Shown one piece after another: positions 60,415 through 64,000 of a stretch of 64,000 nucleotides of DNA (its first letter is position 1; each line of letters starts with the position of its first letter). Below the pieces are notes generated by a model. That model was not told the origin of the DNA, made no database searches, and worked only from the letters and a program-made list of their open reading frames with translations. The position numbers were made by a program, and so were the translations under genes. The stretch is from Methanobacterium formicicum DSM 3637 (lineage in GTDB: Archaea; Methanobacteriota; Methanobacteria; Methanobacteriales; Methanobacteriaceae): contig NZ_AMPO01000003.1 of the NCBI RefSeq assembly GCF_000302455.1, positions 186,001-250,000 of the forward strand. The letters are read 5' to 3'.

Positions 60415-61341
60415 TTAAGCAAGTTCAATAGTGCTTGGAGGTTTATCACTCACTGAAAGAGATACATGGGTGACTTCTGGAATCTCCGCTGTTATCCTAC
60501 GGGACATTGTCTTAACCATTTCCCAGGGTAATTCAGGAACATCTGCAGTCATGGCATCCAATGATTCTACCATTCTTAGTACAACCAGGTATCCATAGTC
60601 TCTAATGTCCCCTTTAACTCCAGTCACCTTAGTATCAGTTAAAACTGCGAAATATTGCCATAAAGTTTTATCAAGGCCCACTTTTTGCACTTCTTCCTCG
60701 ACAATGGCGTTGGCCTTGCGGCATATTTCTATTCTTTTGGGGGTTATTTTCCCTGCAATACGCACAGCTAGACCCGGGCCAGGGTAAGGTTGCCGGTTCA
60801 CCATCTCAGCAGGTAAACCCATTTCGGCTCCAATAATTCTTACTTCATCTTTATAAAGTTCCCTGATGGGTTCCACAAGCTCTAAAACCATTCCATGGGG
60901 AAGAGCAACGTTGTGATGGGATTTGATATCACCCTGGCTTTCGATCCAGTCAGGGGCAATGGTGCCCTGCACCAGAAACTCAGCACCTACTTTCTCTGCT
61001 TCCCTTTCAAAGACCCTTATGAACACTTCACCAATGATCTTTCGCTTCTCTTCAGGGTCTTCTACTCCTTCCAGTTTACCCAGAAACTCTTCACTGGCAT
61101 TGATGTACTTCAAGTTGAGCCTGCTCTGGAAAGTATTTTGAACGTAATCTGCTTCTCCTTCCCTTAAAAGCCCATGATCCACAAACACGGCGGTTAAATT
61201 TTTGCCAATGGCATTTGAAACCAGAACTGATGCCACAGAACTATCAACACCACCAGAAAGTGCGATTATAGCTTTTTTATCCCCAATGGCATTTTTTATA
61301 GTATCTATTGTTTCTTGAATAAAAGAAGACGGATCTAACAT
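60415..61341 (-). CDS. guaAB: GMP synthase, PP-ATPase subunit (GuaA subunit B)
   Basis: 308-residue subunit that adenylates XMP and uses ammonia from the amidotransferase subunit to make GMP. Seen: the PP-loop IIALSGGVDSSVASVL at about 27-42, AVFVDHGLLREGEAD, QGTIAPDWIESQG, RQPYPGPGLAVRI and the C-terminal VSDKPPSTIE. Archaea split this enzyme, and the other half follows on the same strand. The ATG at 61341 is chosen because AGGTTGAT lies 4 bases upstream; a TTG at 61350 overlaps that site. Confidence 0.96.
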   Translation of the reverse strand: MLDPSSFIQETIDTIKNAIGDKKAIIALSGGVDSSVASVLVSNAIGKNLTAVFVDHGLLREGEADYVQNTFQSRLNLKYINASEEFLGKLEGVEDPEEKRKIIGEVFIRVFEREAEKVGAEFLVQGTIAPDWIESQGDIKSHHNVALPHGMVLELVEPIRELYKDEVRIIGAEMGLPAEMVNRQPYPGPGLAVRIAGKITPKRIEICRKANAIVEEEVQKVGLDKTLWQYFAVLTDTKVTGVKGDIRDYGYLVVLRMVESLDAMTADVPELPWEMVKTMSRRITAEIPEVTHVSLSVSDKPPSTIELA

Positions 61342-61527
61342 GTTTATCAACCTGTAATGCTTTTTTTGATTAAATAACCCCTAAAAATTCTTTAATCAGT
61401 TTAATATCTTTAATCTATTTATATGGTGATCTTTTTTTTCAATGATTATTTATTTTCCATTGGAATTTTAATCCTTTCCAAGAAAATCTTAACCCTTCAC
61501 AATGTAATAATCATTTGCAATGTAATT

Positions 61528-62099
<572 letters not shown>

Positions 62100-62295
62100 T
62101 AATTATCCTCTTATCTTATTTCCTTAAGTTATTCCTTTATTAATCCTCATTATCATTAATTCTATTTTTTTAATTCTATTTTCTCCACTTTACAATATGG
62201 AGTATATCCACTAACTATTTTATTAATTCCGCCCTTTTAGGGCTTGTAATTCTTATATGCAAATATTTTTATGTTAAAATGGTATAAGAATAAAT

Positions 62296-62436
62296 ATGGA
62301 ACTTCGAGACATTCTACTCATACTGGTGGCTCTGGTGCTGGCAGTGGTTTTCTTCTATGTATTCATATGGTTGCTTCCAGTTATAATTATACTGGTGATA
62401 GCCTATATCATATATATATTTTTGAAGGGATCCTGA
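62296..62436 (+). CDS. 46-residue two-helix membrane peptide
   Basis: The frame MELRDILLILVALVL and onward encodes a nearly continuous hydrophobic stretch broken by LLP at about residue 26, then ends FLKGS. It has an ATG in a region with a TATA-like AAATATTTTTATG about 30 bases upstream but no strong ribosome binding site, as for a leaderless transcript. The regular hydrophobic pattern over all 46 codons favours a real small protein. No family was recognised. Confidence 0.55.
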   Translation: MELRDILLILVALVLAVVFFYVFIWLLPVIIILVIAYIIYIFLKGS

Positions 62437-62556
62437 GAGTATAATGAGCATTTGACTTTTAATGTTCTTAAATTTTAGAATTCCCCTAGTTTAAACTTTT
62501 TATTAATTTTTTAAGCATTTGAATATTTTTTTTTAAGATAGAATATCGGTGATATA

Positions 62557-63021
62557 ATGAGAGAAACAGAAAAGTTCAGAGGATTAAACGGCAACCTGAT
62601 GGCTTTCAAGAGGGAAGTAGAGGGTGCACAAAAGGTTACTTTTGCAGGAATTCCCGGTGTTTGCAGTCCATTTGCAGAATTATTTGCCCATGTAATCAGA
62701 GATAAGGAATCAGTTTTCATACCCCGAACTGATATAGCCAGTGCCAGGAAATTAGAACGCACACCACTGGGCATGCAGTTTACAGAAGAAGCAGATCCAC
62801 ATAGTAATGTAGTAGCTCTTATGGGGGGACTTTCCCTGCCACAGTATGAAGTAGATGTGGCTGATGTTAAAAAGATGATCAACGATATCCTGGAACCAGG
62901 TGGAAAGCTCCTTGGCCTGTGTTACATGAACATGTTCGAAGACGCAGGTTGGGATGAAAAAATTGATTTTGACTGTATTATTAACGGTATTTTGACTGGA
63001 GAGGTTTATAAAAAGGATTAA
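62557..63021 (+). CDS. DUF2124 family protein
   Basis: 154-residue protein found mainly in methanogens, function unknown. Seen: KVTFAGIPGVCSPFAELFAHVIRDKE in pieces (FAGIPGVCSPFAELFA), SVFIPRTDIASARKLE, VVALMGGLSLPQYEVD and LLGLCYMNMFEDAGWDEKI. The glycine-rich loops suggest a nucleotide or cofactor-binding fold. A GGTGAT ribosome binding site lies just before the ATG. The DUF447 gene follows after about 100 bases on the same strand. Confidence 0.87.
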   Translation: MRETEKFRGLNGNLMAFKREVEGAQKVTFAGIPGVCSPFAELFAHVIRDKESVFIPRTDIASARKLERTPLGMQFTEEADPHSNVVALMGGLSLPQYEVDVADVKKMINDILEPGGKLLGLCYMNMFEDAGWDEKIDFDCIINGILTGEVYKKD

Positions 63022-63125
63022 ACCAATTAAAAGTCTCCAAATTCAGGTGTAATAAAATTGACTAATGAATGAATTAAATTAATGAATTAAGGTATGATTT
63101 AACAACTTTCAGGGCTGGTTAAACA

Positions 63126-63740
63126 ATGTTGGATCTGTATTCTGTGGGCATGGAACGTGGCCTCCTTTATGAGACTATAGTTACCACCCGAAACCCGGAT
63201 GGAACTCCAAATGCTGCACCTATCGGTGTTATCTGTAAAGAAGCCCATGAGGTTGTTGTTTACCTTCACCAGGGATCCAGGACATTCGACAATGTGAGGC
63301 GTGAGAAACGTTTCTGTGTGAACATACTCAGGGATCCAATGATTTTTGTTGAAGCAACCATAGGAAACTTGGACCCTGCAAAATTCCAGACTCCGGGTCA
63401 GGATTTCAGTATCAAAGGGGCAGAAGCTTTTTTCTCTGTAGAGGTAACCAGTGAAAAACTGGTGCAACGTGAAGATCACATGGGCACTTCAACTTTAAAT
63501 GTGGTGAGGGCCAGGGTTCAGGATGTGATTAAAAACCAGGAACACGTTAATCCATTAAATAGGGCTATTTATGGAATAATTGAGGCCCTGGTGTATCTTA
63601 GTCGGATAGATATTGTTTCTGAAGACGAGAGGAAATCATATCTGGAGAAGTTAAGTGAAACATCCCGGGTAGTAAATAAGGTGGGTTCAGAGGACCATAA
63701 AAAAGCCATGAAGAAGATTTTAGAATTCCTTGAAAAGTAA
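63126..63740 (+). CDS. DUF447 family, FMN-binding-like protein
   Basis: 204-residue DUF447 protein, with a split-barrel flavin-reductase-like N-terminal domain: MERGLLYETIVTTRNPDGTPNAAPIGV (pieces YETIVTTRNPDG and NAAPIGV), then QGSRTFDNVRREKRFCVNILRDP. A helical C-terminal part (about 140-204) follows. Family members are common in methanogens; they are thought to bind flavin, but no reaction is established. It lies downstream of DUF2124, and a shared transcript is likely. Confidence 0.88.
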   Translation: MLDLYSVGMERGLLYETIVTTRNPDGTPNAAPIGVICKEAHEVVVYLHQGSRTFDNVRREKRFCVNILRDPMIFVEATIGNLDPAKFQTPGQDFSIKGAEAFFSVEVTSEKLVQREDHMGTSTLNVVRARVQDVIKNQEHVNPLNRAIYGIIEALVYLSRIDIVSEDERKSYLEKLSETSRVVNKVGSEDHKKAMKKILEFLEK

Positions 63741-63821
63741 ATTTGAATAATTGTATTCATGGAATAATTTTATTCTTGATTAATGTTATTCATAATTAAA
63801 ACCTAATAATAAAACTTTTTT

Positions 63822-64000
63822 CTAAAAATAAAACTCTTTTCGCCTTGCTTCTAATAGATAAGGTTCTTTACCCAGAAGTTCCGATGCTACCAGTACCTCG
63901 CCTTTTGATTCTTCCTTAACTGTTTTTATAAAGTCAAAACAGCGAAGATCCCTTAAAAGATGATGATCAACTACCACTCTGGGGATTTTCCTGGCAATTT
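63822..64000 (-). CDS. UPF0282 family metallo-hydrolase, C-terminal end (runs off the right edge)
   Basis: The last 59 codons of a minus-strand gene are visible: ARKIPRVVVDHHLLRDLRCF, then EVLVASELLGKEPYLLEARRK, ending EFYF and TAG. The VVDHHLLRD motif and following pattern match the C-terminus of the UPF0282 (COG2248) metallo-beta-lactamase-like family of archaea. The start and the N-terminal metal site lie beyond the window. It converges with the DUF447 gene. Confidence 0.75.
   Translation of the reverse strand, partial: IARKIPRVVVDHHLLRDLRCFDFIKTVKEESKGEVLVASELLGKEPYLLEARRKEFYF

Overview
The window is a low-GC archaeal chromosome segment, almost certainly from a methanogen of the Methanobacteriales (Methanobacterium-like). 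Reasons seen in the sequence: a NifH-like CfbC for coenzyme F430, SepCysS for tRNA-dependent cysteine synthesis, ArfB for F420/riboflavin precursors, an MJ0301-like methanopterin-pathway enzyme, geranylgeranyl reductase for ether lipids, topoisomerase VI, type II GAPDH, aIF1A, Rio1, an Sm protein with L37e, a two-subunit GMP synthase, GGTGAT-type ribosome binding sites and archaeal TATA boxes. No IS element, prophage, CRISPR array or rRNA was found.

Layout. 1-3003 (minus) is the nurA-herA-mre11 end-resection operon, with mre11 running off the left edge. 3142-8885 is an accessory stretch: an acidic repeat protein, a lipoprotein thermonuclease, galE, membrane proteins and a probable archaeal pentameric ligand-gated ion channel. 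9079-11727 holds nucleotide-sugar genes (galU, an rfbC-like gene, rfbB). 11901-16201 has YggU, tRNA-Leu(GAG), DUF371, an MBL enzyme, a GIY-YIG protein, cfbC and a CBS protein. 16202-19766 has a MarR/MFS efflux pair and a U32 protein. 20047-22891 (minus) is the Sm-L37e-toprim-purF operon. 23000-25222 has a PUA protein, arfB and an AIM24 protein.

25377-29515 is a possible undescribed module: an HTH-PAS-GAF-GAF regulator divergent from DUF169, a TusA-TusA-DsrE fusion and a small membrane protein, with ACTATA/TATAGT operator-like sites at both promoters. 29968-36959 holds an ATP-cone protein, nitroreductase, patatin, SepCysS, PHP, UbiA and GAPDH. 37288-41992 (minus) is the aIF1A-Rio1-KH-top6B-top6A cluster. 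41993-43477 is a 1.5 kb sparse region with a 28-residue basic peptide gene and two strong RNA hairpins. 43478-54304 is mostly housekeeping (moeA, UPF0280, PH protein, GGR, Trm-G10, leuA-like, cgi121, a PLP protein, nreA, msrB).

54605-60024 is a signalling island: a HEAT protein, a methyltransferase, a GAF-PAS-histidine kinase split by a one-base frameshift in an A7 run, a degenerate-GTPase/PII fusion and a paralogous small GTPase. 60415-64000 holds guaAB, a tiny membrane protein, DUF2124, DUF447 and the end of a UPF0282 gene.

A recurrent oddity is that intergenic regions carry 15-30 bp imperfect tandem repeats, several of which are copies of the neighbouring gene's last codons including its stop codon. 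All functional calls rest on reading motifs by eye; no database search was run.
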